A stretch of DNA of 64,000 nt from Paramormyrops kingsleyae (lineage: Eukaryota > Chordata > Actinopteri > Osteoglossiformes > Mormyridae): assembly GCF_048594095.1 (NCBI RefSeq), contig NC_132810.1, positions 8,751,501-8,815,500 of the forward strand. Direction: 5' to 3'. The notes under the pieces were generated by a model. It was not told the origin of the DNA, made no database searches, and saw only the letters and a program-made list of their open reading frames with translations. Numbering within the stretch: the first letter of the stretch is position 1; each line of letters opens with the position of its first letter. Positions 36,863 to 50,662 of the stretch are shown piece by piece. The position numbers and the translations under genes were made by a program.

Positions 36863-38573
36863 TTATTATTATTATTATACCACCTGGGATTGCACTCAAA
36901 CACAAACTCAATGAAAGCAAATGTGATATGAATTAGATTTATCAGCGAGTCAGTGATGTTGATGACATGAGAATCAGCAAATCCAGGCACGATTCCACAA
37001 TTCCAGTTACTTTTATTTGCAATCTGCTTTGATCACCTAGGCTTCCCTCAATGGGAAACTTAACGTTATTGTAAAAAGTAACTAATTGCTTGTCAGGAGC
37101 AGCATGACTGAAACCAAAGGCAAACGCAGACTCAAGCACAATCCTTTGCGTTTCTAACAGTAAGTCTGGCAAATGGTGCTTTTCATCCACACCATGCTCC
37201 CAGTGCGACAGCCGTGGTCCAGGGAGGCTTTCAGATCCGCTCGCCTCTCTCAGCCTGTGGGAAACAGTCACTCCACCTTCCTGTTCTTTGAAAGAAAAAT
37301 GCACTCCAGTAAAATAGCAGGAAACATCCCCAGCCTTTTGATATTAGCAAAACAAGTCGGGTACATAATTGTTTACAGTTTGCGTCTGTCTGGGACATCT
37401 TTATCGTGAGGAGACCAGCAGCCTGCGGCTATAAGTTGGGAAATGTGGCTCAAACTGCCCTCTCAGGCCGTCCTTCAAATTTTTGAGGCATGAAACCACT
37501 GTGGAATCCACAGACTATAAAGGCTGCTGACGGTGCTGTGATCTTACACCAAAAATAAAAAGAAAGTATGGAAGAACCGGTTCCAATTACTGTTACACAC
37601 AGGTTACATGTCTGTTAGCTGTTATCTTCTCAATATTCACATGAGGACATATATACTTTATATATATATTTACTCGCACCATTTCAAAGCTTTTTTAAAA
37701 TATGTTTTTTATTAGTACACATCTTTTTATATGGGTTGCTGTACATTCCAAATATCTGTCAGTCTGAAGGTGGGCGCATGTTCTAAGTGTTATTGCTTCC
37801 TGGCTGGGGGCTGCTGACAGTCTTAATGGATTTTGCGAGCCGTACGTAGCTCTTTTCCGAACACGGTGCCACGAATTTTCACACCCCGTCTGGATTTGCC
37901 GTGGCATATTCTGCACACCAAATTTGGACCCCTTTAAAAGAAAACTGTGTCTCCCTCTCCCTCGAGCGAACCCTGACACCTTCAAATCATAATCGTTGCG
38001 GCCAAGACAACAGAACGCTGGGTCAGCTGTGAAACCCACACGATTCTGCTGTGGGCTGCCTTCCTCTCTGTCGTCCCTGGAATTTCCTTCCCGAAACCGG
38101 CCAATAGGGGGAGATGTCGCAGTTTGAATCCTGAGCCATCGCTCTACCTACTCTGTCACTTATGGTGAACGGGACAGTGGCCAGCTCCGATTTTAGTGCG
38201 TAGTGTGGAGGACACTGTTAGCTGATTAGTCACATCAGAGCTGGTCTGAGGACTCATCCAGAAACTGCAGCAGCCTATAATGTCCATGTATCCTAGTACA
38301 TAATCTGTGAGTAACGTCCTCACCCCCCGTTTGGCGCTAGCCTGAGGGAGGGCAGCACTGTACAGAAATACCTGCTTTTATCTGGAGTAAATCTGAAAAG
38401 GGAAAGTACAAAGTAAGGCTGTGCGTCAGCTGACTAGCATTTCAGTGAGTTGAAAGCAGTGCTTCGGGGTCTTATTTTAACTGTTCGAATTCTTAAAAAT
38501 GAGGTAAAGTGGAATGGAATACAGTAAACTACGATATTTGTATTAAGGTCTTTGCCCAGAAGTAAATGACATT

Positions 38574-38654
38574 ACTGAAAATGTAAATCCACTGAAATGT
38601 AAATCTACTGAAATGTAGATATGCTGAAACGTAAATCTACTTAAATGTGAATCT
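38574..38654. repeat. 16-bp tandem repeat, five units
   Basis: Units follow ACTGAAATGTAAATCT with 0-4 changes each; the first unit has one extra A. Confidence 0.85.
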
Positions 38655-40029
38655 CCCATGTGTGCCAGAGGTACTATTAGGCTAGCCTATAGTACGGTAT
38701 GGTAGGGGTTAATCCCTGTGCGTGCGGGGCCAGGGGCAGACCTGCCTGCAGGAAGGCCCACATCCTGAGCACCACTGGCATGAAATGGGGGGGGGTTTCA
38801 GGCACTATAAGGGAACCATAAAGAAATGGGTTTTCAGGGAACCCATGCAGATGGTGGTGCCATGCAGCCCTGCAGACGTTACCTCTGGGTCAGACATTTG
38901 CACAGATATTAATTCACGTTTTAACACTAATACAAGCATCATCTAAACCTGAAATGCCACAGTATATGGTTAAGGATCCTATCAATTAGATAATTAATGA
39001 AATTGGGAGCAGCTCATGAGAGGTGGATCTGCTCCAGACAGGTTGATAGCTGCTGATCAGTTTTATGCCCTTACACACCACCCCCAAGGGCACAGTTTGC
39101 TATGCGCCTGGGCTATTTCCCAGTAGGGCCTGACGTACCCCTGAACCCCTGACCACAGCAGCGTCTGACTCCCAATTGAATTACCAACATGAAATAAGGG
39201 GGTGTGCGTGTTTGGGGGGGGGGGGGGGGGGGCAGCATTGAAGGCGCCATGGCCCAGCAGTGAGCCAGTGGTAATTAGCAGGCCTCTAGCTGGGGCTGAT
39301 AAATGGGTCAACTGTGCCACCCCCCCCCCCCCCGCCCACCACAGTAAGGACCCCGATCTGGAGCAGAGAGATTGGATTAGGGGATCTGTTGGAGTGGAGT
39401 CAAGGGGGCTCTGGTTTGGGCTGGTCCAGCCTCGCAGATCTGGGCTGGAGCCATGGCCGACCGCCCTCACTGGACGTGGCCATGGCTGCGTTACCGGGAA
39501 ACGCCTTGCAGTGGTTTCATTGGGGCCGAGCCCGTGAGGCAGTGTAGGAGACACTCAGGCCTCACTGCGCTGTCAGAGCAGTCCCTTCCTGCACAGCACA
39601 TGCCAAACGCTCCATGAGCAAGTGACCACGCGGTCAGATGTATCATTAGCTGGTGGTTGGCTGCATTTTGGTGTGAGCATTTGTGCCTCACAGCATTCTC
39701 TCCCCCAAAATGACAGGAAGTCAACTATTAGTACAGTGATTTGTAACTGTTGTAGTCTCGTGTTGTTGGACCCACTGCCCCCACACTAAGCCACTCTACA
39801 AAATCCAGACTGGGACGCACTCACCCCCTCCAACACATACAAGCTCCTTGACGCTGTAGCAGTCAGGCATCTTTGATGGAAAGCCTGAGGTTTGGAAAGC
39901 ACTTTTTCCCATAATGCTCTTTGAGGTTGAAGGACACACACTGAGTTTGCTGTCTGGCAGAGCAAGCTTCACGTGCTGTGTTTCAGGGCTCGTGTGCAGC
40001 AACTCGAGCTGGGGTCTGAGTCCCCAGTC

Positions 40030-40054
40030 TGTGTGTGTGTGTGTGTGTGTGTGT
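40030..40054 (+). repeat. (GT)n microsatellite
   Basis: About 12 GT units, followed by interrupted GT-rich DNA and G tracts. Confidence 0.95.
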
Positions 40055-40615
40055 CTGTGTCTGTGTGGGAGGGGGGAGGGGGGTTCAGGTTACAATGTGC
40101 CTGGCGGCCCCTCCACAAACAGCTTGGGTCAGCTGCTCCACAGTACGCCATGACCTTGGGGTTGCCCCCATCTGAAGTGGCAAGCCGGGCACTTAAACGC
40201 CCAGTGGTCGTTACAGCCCTAATGAGTCACTCTTTAACTCGTTGGGCGACCAGCCCCTCGGCCACGCCTGAGACCCCGCTGGGTCGGAGGTCAGGGTTCA
40301 GCCTGGGTGCACATTAGCATGCAGGTGGGAGGCCGGTCGTTTTCTTTTTTTTTTCTGGTGAATTCTCACCGCCTCTGCCACATGCGCCCTGGCGCCTCCA
40401 TGCAGACACTGTGTTTGTCTCCCTGCCATCACCAGGCTGTAAAATGTCGACCTCTTCACCTCTGGGTTGAACCAGCACCTAATTATGCTGCAAAATGTGC
40501 TGGTGCTGTTTTATATAGTATAAAACAGGGACACTCAAACACAAACGCATCTGAACCTAAACACATGTGATTTGGGCCATGCGACTGATCCCAGCTCCCC
40601 CCCCCCCACCACCAC

Positions 40616-40850
40616 ACGTGGGGAAGTTACTCACAAAAGTAATCCATTACAGACAGAGGTGGAAAGATCAGGTCCAGAAAGTACAAATCCAGCCTGTTAA
40701 AACCAACCAATTGAGTCTAAAGAGTCACAGTCACAGAGTACTCAACTGGTTGGTTGAAACAGAACCTTGGTCTGGATTTGAACTTTCTGGACCTGAACTT
40801 TCCACCTCCGTCTGTAATGCATTACTTTTATTAGTAACCTCCCCAACACT
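40616..40850. mobile_element. Palindromic MITE, copy 3 (most complete)
   Basis: The terminal inverted repeats extend further than in the other copies. GGGGAAGTTACTCA and AAAAGTAATCCATTACAGAC on the left match the inverse of GTCTGTAATGCATTACTTTT and AGTAACCTCCCC on the right. Inner arms are AGGTCCAGAAAGTACAAATC and its near inverse. Superfamily uncertain; the edge phrase CAGTGTTGGGGAG (inverted, right end) is hAT-like. Confidence 0.75.
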
Positions 40851-43620
40851 GCCTACCACCACCCCCTGCCCGCACTGCCTCGGACCATGGCTTTGTGCAG
40901 CTGATGAGATTTGTACCTCAGGGAAATTTTTTATCTATATACATGCTATATACCTCCTGGTATATAGCATGTAGTATGTATGACATATAACACATTCAAT
41001 GTAAGGGGGCATCATTATAAATCACTATACACCATCTCTGAGCTTGGAGGGAGAGGCTGTCGGAGCCCAGACTCACTCACTTCGCTTTGTGTTCACAACC
41101 CTTGCTTTGAAATTGCAGCAGACCGTGTGAATGTCACACTTTAAGCTGCTATTTTCTGTGCTATGCAACCGTGCTGCATGGACAGGGCATGCCACGGTCA
41201 CCGCCCCCCCACCCCAGCCAGACCCTCACAGCTGCCCCCCCAATTTGCTGGCCACACGACAGACCAGCTGGCCCCAGATGGTGCTGAGGTTCCCGGCTGA
41301 CCTGAGATCTCGACCTGCTTTACCACCACGCCCCGTGGTGCAGGGCAACTCGCGCCTTAGTGACTCACTGTGAGAAGCAGCTACTGAAACCTCATTAAGA
41401 GAATAACTCTGTTGTCACAGGCATTTTCTGGGTGGTTTAGGGATTCCTGAGCTGACATATACAAATGAAAACACAACCAGGCATCATCGAGTTATTGTTG
41501 TGTCATATACTGCACATGTATAATCCAACTGAGGGCTACTGACAGTATTAGATTAACGGATTTTGACTGAGATCACTCACAAATGCTCTTTTGACAGCAC
41601 CTTTCACACGTGGGTCACATTACCAGGTGCTGTTCTCTGATTGGACAATCTAATTGCATGCCATTGGTGTTTCAGACAATGTGAGCAGTTGGGATTCCCC
41701 GATTGGGCAGCACCAGCTAGCGCTAATCTCTGGCCATTCCTAATATAGTTCCACTCATGAATGGCCGAACATCATACATGTTTAAGGGGTGACACATTCT
41801 TCATGTTTGATTTTCCAAAGTTTTAACAGCCATAGCTGCCATTACTGCTCTGTCTCTGAGGTTGTCTTTAGCTGTATTTGACCTTTTTTTACCCCTTCTC
41901 TCCCTGCTGTAGTCTTTCTTCCCGTAGGACACTATAAGCATGCTGACCTCAGCACTGTTCCCAACACTGCTGACTGGAGAGCTCTGCCCGCCTCAGCTTC
42001 ACCACTAGGTGTCACCAGCTATGCCAGTCCGTCGTGGTCAGAGCCACAAGCTAATTGTGTTGCCAGAGGGGAGTGAGGGACCGTGTACACTTAGCACATC
42101 ACTCATCTTCCTTAATTACCATTTGCATCACCGAGGGACTCGTGTGTTGTGCATTAGCCTATTAAACAAATGCCTGGGATTAACGGACATGTGAAGTCTC
42201 TGGCTTGGTGTGTGAATCTTGGCCTTGGGGTGCCAACTGCACGAAAATGGTGCAGATTTAAATGTGCTAGAGGTCCCTCCCCCCCATATGCATGCGGTCT
42301 ATAACCAAGCCACTCTGGGCTTTGTGTGAGCAGAAAGCCTGCGATTCGGGGTCTTCCCACTTTACGTTTCTGTCTGCACACTTGGCTGTGATGCATTATG
42401 GGTAATTAGGGGGGGGGGGTCTCAGCTGCAGTGAGAAAGGGGCTTGCTAGGCAGGTGTGTGGGAGGGGCTTGCAAGTGTGTGTAAGTGGGGTCCGAGGCT
42501 TTAGGGATGCAAGTAGAAAGGGGGGATTTAAAGAGCGGCAGAGAGAGGCGTGTGTGTGTGAGAAGGGAAGTCAAGGGTGGGTGAGACAAAGAGCAGAGGA
42601 GGAGGCCATGTGTGGATTAACCTGGGCCAGCAGAAGAGCAGCTCGAGCATGCAAACCTCCTCCACAGCAGACTGCCCAAGGGGCGGGGCTTATGTTTAGC
42701 TACTAAAGCGACAGTATTCTCAGTTATTCCGTGTTCGTCATTTTAAAATCCTTTTGAGTGTTTTGGTCGGAAGGAGATGGAAAGATCAATAATTTGGAGG
42801 GAGCTGTAATCACAGGCATGACATTTGTGGGGTTAGTGAACTTAGCCGCCCCGGGAAGGAGGTGTGATATTTTAAGAGTGGGAATAATGGAGATAAGGCT
42901 GAGGATGAAGATGCAGGGACAGCAGGGAGTGAATACCACGAGGGAAGTGTGTGCGTGATTTTCTGTTTTTGTGGGTGTCTGTGACTGTGTACACACTCTC
43001 AGATAGACACGTGGCTTCCGCTAACAACCGCCGGCAGCACTCGTCTGCGTGTCCGTCTGTCTCTCTCTGATGGTCCAGGTTATGGTTTTCCCCGCAGGGA
43101 GTCAGAAGTCCGGTTTGGCCCATGCTTTACGTGGTGGCGAGGCTTAAACAAAGACGCACCTGCCATATGTTTATGTAAGATGAGACCTTCTGTGGATCTG
43201 AGCACAGATAGACAGTCCCAATAAGAACACCTTTCCTTTCACCTGGATGACTCACCTTAGCATCTCCCGTAGCATCTAAAGGCCAGCTGGCTTTTTCTCC
43301 CCATATAACTAACCCTGAATCGCTCAGTCGCCACAGAGTGAAAAGAGAAGGGAAATCTCGACTTCCTGTCCATTGTCCCAAACCAGTGCGGCGATTGGTC
43401 AGTACTGGTTCTGTCACTAAGGCCTCAGAATGGAGTACGACAAGTCACAGGAAACAGCCCAGGGCGGACTTATTCATATCAGCGTGGGAACGCAGTAACC
43501 AATCAAGAGCCACGTCCATAAAACTGGGTTAAAAATCCACAGAAGGGCTATAGTCATTTCACAAAATCAGGATTTTATTTATAATTTGCTATATGAAAAT
43601 CAGCCCGAACGCTGACATGT

Positions 43621-43995
43621 TACACTTCTCCTTGTCTCTCTCCATTGGCTCCCTATAGGGGCGCTAGTATCTAGCTCAAGTCCTTGGTTCTCTCCTTCAG
43701 TTCCATCAGTGGACAGGCACCCATCTCTCTCCACAGACCTCTTCTCACCTTTGCCCCAACTCTCCCCACAGTCAACAAACCAACACAGCTTGGAGTTCCC
43801 TCCACCATGTGACTCCAGACCATTCTCCTGTGTGGTTCCCCAGTGGTGGAATGAGCTGCTGAATCTCATCCAGTCATCAGATTACCTCTCCACCTTCAAG
43901 AACTGCCTCTCAAGACCAATCCCTTCCACAAATTCCCCTACTAATCTGATGTCTCTCATTGTTCCCTAATGTTGTCGATGTTGCACTTCTCATCA
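43621..43995 (+). pseudogene. LINE reverse-transcriptase ORF2 C-terminal relic
   Basis: The frame at 43709-43969 reads DSRPFSCVVPQWWNELLN then SSDYLSTFKNCLS. This matches the conserved end of fish L2/Rex-type ORF2 proteins (FS..AP..WN.LP, then S...FK..LK). It is truncated upstream and no catalytic domain is present. Confidence 0.7.
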
Positions 43996-44159
43996 TTGAA
44001 TTGTCTTATTAGGTTCTTGCTGTACTTGTAACATGTTGCTTAGCTGTTGCCTCTATACTACGTACACTTGTAATTAGGGATACATTATTATAACGAATAC
44101 ATTATTTGAAAATGCACAGGTAATGCAATGTAAACAGTGGTACTGTAAACAGGTAACAG

Positions 44160-44392
44160 TGTGGGCTGTGGTGGCTTAATGGTTAGGGAAGTGCACTTGT
44201 AATTGAAAGATTGCTGGTTTGACTCCCTGACCAGCAGGGCACCACTGAGATACCCTGAGCAAGGTGCCGCCCCCAAGCACTGCTCCCCGGGCGCTGAATT
44301 AGCTGCCCCCTGCTATGTCATGATGTCACATATGGGTTAAACGCAGCGGACACATTTCGCTATGGTGTGTCAACAGTGATCACTAAACCAGT
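44160..44392 (+). mobile_element. tRNA-derived SINE, copy 2
   Basis: Same family as 5372-5615: A-box-like TGGCTTAATGGTTAGGG and a decayed B box (GGTTTGACTCC). The conserved CACTGCTCCCCGGGCGCTGA body follows. Confidence 0.85.
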
Positions 44393-44833
44393 ATTTTTTC
44401 TACTCAAAGTTTTGCATTATTATTTGGAAAAAGGCAGCTCCATGACTGACATGTCTATGTTTCTTCAAATCGATTCATATAATTGTGAATAATTACCAGA
44501 AATAAATGCCCACTCTCTTTGAAATTGAAACACAGGACTTTCATTTACTATAAATTTAAAGTGATCGCTATATTCTGCAGTAGACCCACCAGACTAGGAT
44601 GCGGTGGGCAGCGGGCTGAGAACGGACCTTCCCCGTTGTCACTCTGGGAAACTCGCATGGGGGGGCCGAGGTGTCAGTGTCATGTGCAGATTTCTTTCAA
44701 ATCCCTTTACAACCCAAAACCCCTAATCAGCATGCATTAATTACTTCCATAAAAATACGGGAATATGGAGTATGTAATTACTGTTGTACAGTAGTCATTC
44801 TTGTTTCCCTAGCGAACAGCAGTAACGTTAACG

Positions 44834-45026
44834 CAGGGGTGGTCAATCTTATCCGCAAAGGGCCGGTGTGTATCTGGGTTTTCGCTGCAACTCCCTAATT
44901 AGATTACTAATTAGAGGACTGATTGGCTGAAGAGTCCTCACACCTGGGTTTGAACAGCTGACCTACAGGTTATCCCAAAAACCTGCATACACACCGGCCC
45001 TTTGCAGATAAGATTGGCCACCCCTG
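44834..45026. mobile_element. hAT-type MITE with 8-bp target duplication
   Basis: Long inverted repeats start CAGGGGTGGTCAATCTTATC and end with the near-exact inverse at CCACCCCTG. The flanks CGTTAACG (44826-44833) and CGTTAACA (45027-45034) form an 8-bp duplication with one mismatch, as expected for hAT. There is no transposase. Confidence 0.85.
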
Positions 45027-48000
45027 CGTTAACATCAAGAAATGCAAATGCCACATCATAAGATAATTCCTTTTAACTGAAGGTTATTTTTCTATATAAA
45101 TTTACTGAAAATAGTTTATATTTTCAATGCAAAACAGAATCCTTTGATTCTCTCCAGTTTTTGATTGTTTGAACTTTATTTTCAGCATATCATTGTTATT
45201 GTTTGTGTCCCCCGGATAAAGGGAGCAGGTGGGGGGGGGGGCGTTAGAGTCAAACAATTCATAAAACTTAGTTTAGTTACAGCACAACAACTGCACTGCT
45301 AATGAATATTAGGTTAGACAATACCATTTTTATGGGACCACACCCATGTAGATATAGTGACAGATAATTTTGTTGGTTGAACAGATACAGATAATGATGT
45401 TGCTGTGCACTTGTAACTGGGTATTCATAGGGGCCACATCATTTACAAAAGTTTTTCCATATACACTGAAACATGAAAAACCAAATATGACGCGGCTATT
45501 AGCCTAGATCAGGCATGCGCACATCGACACACTGATTAGTAGATTAGTCTCTTTTTACGCACATACAGCAGTCACACTGTATGAAATGCTATTTAGCGGC
45601 ATACAGGTCAGCAACAGGGGTAAAGCCATTTAAAGCCCCACAAGAGAATTTCTGTATCTGCCATGTTGAAATACTGTTTACTTCCATGTAGGGTAACCAG
45701 GCAACCAATCAGAAAATGAGAGGGTGTAATTGGTGGGATTAAATCAGGGAAGGGCCACGTGATGAATAGGGTGCTTATAGAGTCCCTGTTTTCACTCATC
45801 CACATTGCAACTCTGAAACTCTGAGTTTTCAGAAGTATTCAGCTGTGAGATCGTTTACAAAAATCTCCTTTTGGGGGCTGAAACCTGCAGAGTTTTCTGT
45901 GGAGTACTGAGTACTGTGGACGAAGGGTGAAAAGAGAGACTTATGTCTGCATTTTAAAACAAAAATGTAACAGTGTGAACATAGAATTATACTACACCAG
46001 TGGAGGATCTAAAATGAGGGCCCTTGTAGGAGATTCCTGACAGTCATCGTCAGCGGACCCCCCCCCTCAGCATCGTGCTAGCTCCGCTTCTGAGTGAGAC
46101 CTAACATCACACTAGCTAAGCTAGTCAAAGTGCTAACCAAAATTTCAGCTACCGTACTGGTACCTAACAAAACTGATAGTCGAGTTGCACATAAAACGGC
46201 TTGTTTGGTGGTACAGTATTTGTTGAGCTCTTTTGAAACATCGCACTTGAAATTACCTACTACTTTATTAAAAAGGCTACTTGTTTTATGCTTGTTCCCC
46301 TTCTGTGGCTAGCTAGTATGGTTTATCTGGACGTATGAACCCACTGAGGGGAAGGGATTGAACCAAAAAATTACGTGTGTTGAGCGTAAAGCCATTTCTG
46401 GCGTCAGCTGGAAGGAATGTCAGGCTGCAGCACGTGAAAAATAAACTGGTTTGGCATTATTATGTTTGAAACGGCCAATCAGCTTTATTTATTTATTAGC
46501 TGAAGGTCCCAGAATGCCGTTCTGGATCATTCCGGCCCACTTTAACCCCTGGGAGTTCACTGGAAGCTCACTTATGCCGAGCTGATTCCTCAGCAGCCAT
46601 TTGTTTACGATGTGCTGTTTGCCACACTTGTACATCACTTCGGACAAAAGCGTCTGATAAAGAAAATAAAATACACTGGTAGAACAGAACTAGCAGGTTG
46701 CTAGGATCACCTGCAGAATTCAGAAATATGTTACGTGTTTTCAAAGGTTCGTCATGGTTCCATTACATTGTTTCCATACTTCACCATGAATTGCCACAGA
46801 CAGGCTTGGACTTTGCATAAACACTCAAAAAATGTCTGCTAGCTTTAGAATTACAATCCCCGCCAAGTCAACTTCAGAAGATGATTAAAACCAGGATAGT
46901 TTACCTTTTCTCAAAGAAAAACCATTTGCAATGCTTGTGTTTAGCATTTGATTGTATGAAACTGTTGTCCCCCACTCACATGGTAGTGATTCGGTGTTCA
47001 GGAGTATGGTCAGACCTGAAATTAAAGCGAAATTCAGTGTTCTTCGATACATACAAACCGCTTACGGAGGAGAGTGAGAGTGTCACATCACATGACCTGG
47101 CCATCTGACCTAAACACAGTAAAAATGGTTTTGGAGGAGAGTGAAGGAAAAGTGGCCAATGAGTGCTCAGCATGTGTGAGGGGCCTCCTTTAGGACAGTT
47201 TGAAAAGTATCTCAGAAGAATGGGAAACTGGCATATAGGAGAAAGCAGAGTCAGCCAGGTCCTGGAGCAATTAGAGAAGATAAGGGCCTAGGGTCCAGTG
47301 GTGGGATTTGAACCAATAACATTCTGAGTCCCAATCTTCAGAGCAAGTTATTTTTTTGTTTAATACTTTTTTGGTCAATGCATAATTCATATGTTATTTT
47401 ATCATTTTGGTGTCTTGCTAATTATTGCAAAATGTAGAAAATAGTGTAAATGAACATTTCTCTTGGTCCATGTGGCTAAACATTTGACTGCTACTCTATG
47501 TATCCATATTTTCCTCCTATCTTGTTCAAACGGTACTCAACAGCACCGCTCTACTGGCCCAGAAGGAAAGCACGCTGTGATATGCAGCACACCCACATGA
47601 GCAACAGCTGAGGCTGCTATCTGAAAGAGCACACAGCTCCTCTCTGACACCCCATTTCGGGAGAGTCTAGAGCCAATCAACAGCCATCACCACTGCTATT
47701 TCTAGCAACGATGACCTTTTAACTTTGAGCAGTTGGAAAGAATGTCAGTTCCAGGTAAAACTGAGAATGTCTTTTGCAGTATGTGGGAATGAGAGAAAGG
47801 TCAGCAAAAGCTCTAGCAGTGGAGTGAGAAAGAGATCTTTGTTCATGTTGTTTTGGAAGGAGAGTTATAGGAATCACCTGAAATACTTAAATGTCTCAGG
47901 TAAACAAAACGGCAACACCAGCGCCCAGGATGACGAGGCCTGGATCAGCCTTGGACAACATGGAGCCCAAACTCCTCTTGCAGGATCTTCTCAGGAGCTG

Positions 48001-48647
48001 CCCTGTTTTCCGGAATGTTACATGTGTCAGCAGGATGACGAAAAGTTTGTTATTAAAAGCTACAGCCAATGCAAAAGACTTTAATTTGCACAAGCAGAAT
48101 GTCAAGCAACATTTGAACAAATTGCTATAACGTTTAGTAAAGCAAAACATTGAGAAAACCATTTAAAGCCATTCCTTTCATAAGCAAGTTGAGAAACGGT
48201 CAATTTAAAACTGGGGAAGGGAGGGATCACATGGCTTATTATTCATAGAAGATTCCATTGCAAAGACTCACTGATGCAGAAACTACTGGAATGCACAAAG
48301 TTTATATAACCTACAGTCCCTTCAGTGAAGGGTGGACTGTGGCTCTCCCTACAACCAGTGCCCAAAAATGCCACAACATGCATGCCAGAAGGAAGATAAC
48401 CCCAAAGCTGGGGGTTAACGATGTCTGTAGGGACCGGTCACATCTGGAGATGCTCCCACAGCCCATCTCTGTCCTCAGCAGGAAGGCCACGTCTGCCCAG
48501 ACCTGGACCTGCCACCCAGGCATGCAAAGCTCAAGAGCCTGGTGGTGAAATTCCAGACTTGGCTAGCAGAGTTTCCAGGACATTGATAAATATCCCAGAA
48601 ATTGCACTGAGAGGACTTCAGTTCACACTTACAGCAATTTAGGGCTG

Positions 48648-48648
<1 letters not shown>

Positions 48649-48688
<40 letters not shown>
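48649..48688. repeat. (TA)n microsatellite
   Basis: About 19 uninterrupted TA units. Confidence 0.95.
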
Positions 48689-48690
<2 letters not shown>

Positions 48691-49499
48691 CTATCTCAAA
48701 TTGCATTGGGCTGAATTGGTGGGATATGCTGTTTATCATTCGCCAGAGAGTCTGTCGTTTGGTGGAACAGCTCAGTCTGTAAATCCTGGTTGTCTGCTTG
48801 GCCCATTTATCAAGTCTGTGTTTATACTGGCTCTGACCCAGACAGTCACCCATGGCCCTATACCCTTCTGCTCGACTCACGTGACGAACATCTTAGCGTT
48901 CTTCCTGAGACCGGCAGCTGAGGATCAGCCGGTTCCACCAAAGACCCAGAGACTCCATGATACCGGCAGCCCAGAGGAATGGCAGTGAGTTCCCAACATG
49001 CCAGCCACAAGGAAAAGTATATCACTTTCAGTCACACTGCCAGAATTAATAAGCCACACTTAAATATCCATTAGCAGTTAAGGGCAACACAGAACTGACA
49101 GTATTAGAGGTAATACTCTGTAAGGACGTGTCACAGCATGAAGCCCGTGGAGGATACAGCTGTGCACAGCTGAGAGGTGTTCTATGTTTGGCATGTAGTC
49201 GCTCATAACAGCAGGAGGAACATTACGGTGGATGGACAGGACGGCCTCTACTGGGCTGAGCTGGGACAGGCCCCATCTGCCAGGCCTCGGTCCTGGAACA
49301 CATCTTATAAAAGGCCATGGAGATCGAAGAGGCAGAAGAAGAAAGCTCAGGGCTCATGCTCACCTGAGGCACCAGCGTACAATTGTGGCCTGTGTCCATC
49401 ACCTGGCCCACAATATTGGTCCATGGCGCAGGGATGGAAAAAGAGGCATGATCTACAGAGCGGCTCCAAGAAAAAGGGGCTCATTAACAAAACTGAACA

Positions 49500-50160
49500 C
49501 AAAAGGATAAAGCACAAAATAAATTGTTTTATTTTAAAAAAAGGACCATAAAGAGTCAAGAGCTAAAATGGAAGAAATAACTAAAAAGAACCACAAAACA
49601 AACATACTAGGAACAAAGCAAACATGAGCACAGGACTCAGAACAATTAAAGCTACAAACACACAGTAACAAGTACACATCTTAAACATAATGACTAACTG
49701 AAGAACAGAAATGATGGCAGGCACTTAAATACATACAGACAACAAGGTTAACAAGGGTTGGGCCATAACTAAATCAACCAATCAGGACAGGCAAAAAGAC
49801 ACAGGTGGAATACATTACAATAAACATACACAGGAACCAGGAAACATTGACAAACACTGAGGCCTAAAACTAGGAAAGACTCAGAACATAAGCATAAGCA
49901 GGCATGGGCAGAAGAAATCAAACCAAACCAAAGACAGATAAGCACCAAACACTAAAGATAAGCCAATTATAAATTGCACAACAGCTGAACTCATAACTGG
50001 AGGGGTACAAACTCTGAGCCGCACGTTTAACCCATTGAGCTTCATGACAACCCTGCGGGCAGGGAAACACACTAGGGGCTGAAGGGCTACAAGACGAAGA
50101 GAGGGGGAGAAACAGGATGACCAGCGACACCTGCTGGCCAAAGGGGGACAAGACACATAG
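49500..50160. repeat. Probable transposon noncoding segment
   Basis: A-biased DNA with phrases such as ACAAGGTTAACAAGG and AGCGACACCTGCTGG, familiar from fish retroelement ends. No open frame of note. Family uncertain. Confidence 0.3.
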
Positions 50161-50499
50161 ATCTGTAGATCTTCCATGTAATAGTAAAATAAGTGTGGCT
50201 TAGTGACATGTGTCCTCTGCCAAGAACACAAGAGTCAGGACTGGAAGCAGTGCTCATGTTTCGGCTTGTCCAGGGTTTCAGTACAAACTGCAGTTTTTTT
50301 TTGCTCTTCCTAAATACTTACATAGTTCTAACCTTTCATGACCCTGAGGTGACATATACCTTCAAGGACTCTGGAAAGATATTTTTACTCCAATGCTGTG
50401 GCATGTCAATGACTTCAGCGCGATATTCTAAGTGAACCAATGCCACCTTGAGATCCCTCAGGAACGTGAAAATAAGTCTGACTTTAAATGTTTCCTATT

Positions 50500-50655
50500 T
50501 TTGGGTCCTCAATAGTGGAACAAGCTGCCCCTCCACATCCAGTCACAGAGTCCCTCTCTACCTTCATGAAACCATCTATTCCAGGAACACCTCAACAAGC
50601 TCTCTAACCACTGTGATCCCTTGCCATGTCTCCCTTGTATTTTTGAACTTGTCTT
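50500..50655 (+). pseudogene. Short LINE ORF2 C-terminal relic
   Basis: A frame reads LGPQ, a stop, then WNKLPLHIQSQS. This matches the same FS..AP..WN.LP region as at 43621-43995 and is broken by stops. Confidence 0.5.
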
Positions 50656-50662
50656 TGATTTT

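Larger units (their letters stand above)
19815..43599. other. Long gene-free spacer, left part
   Basis: No exon of a known protein was recognised on either strand. dll4, expected here by synteny, was specifically looked for: I saw no cysteine-rich DSL or EGF-type frame. The listed repeats lie inside. The remainder, including 23.3-36 kb, is mid-GC unique-looking DNA that may hold regulatory elements. Short open frames here have no recognisable product. Confidence 0.55.
45035..50480. other. Gene-free spacer, central part
   Basis: Contains a SINE-like tail near 46610-46665 (CACTTCGGACAAAAGCGTCTG) and a TA microsatellite. No gene is recognised; frames such as 47725-48084 have no recognisable product. 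Confidence 0.5.
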
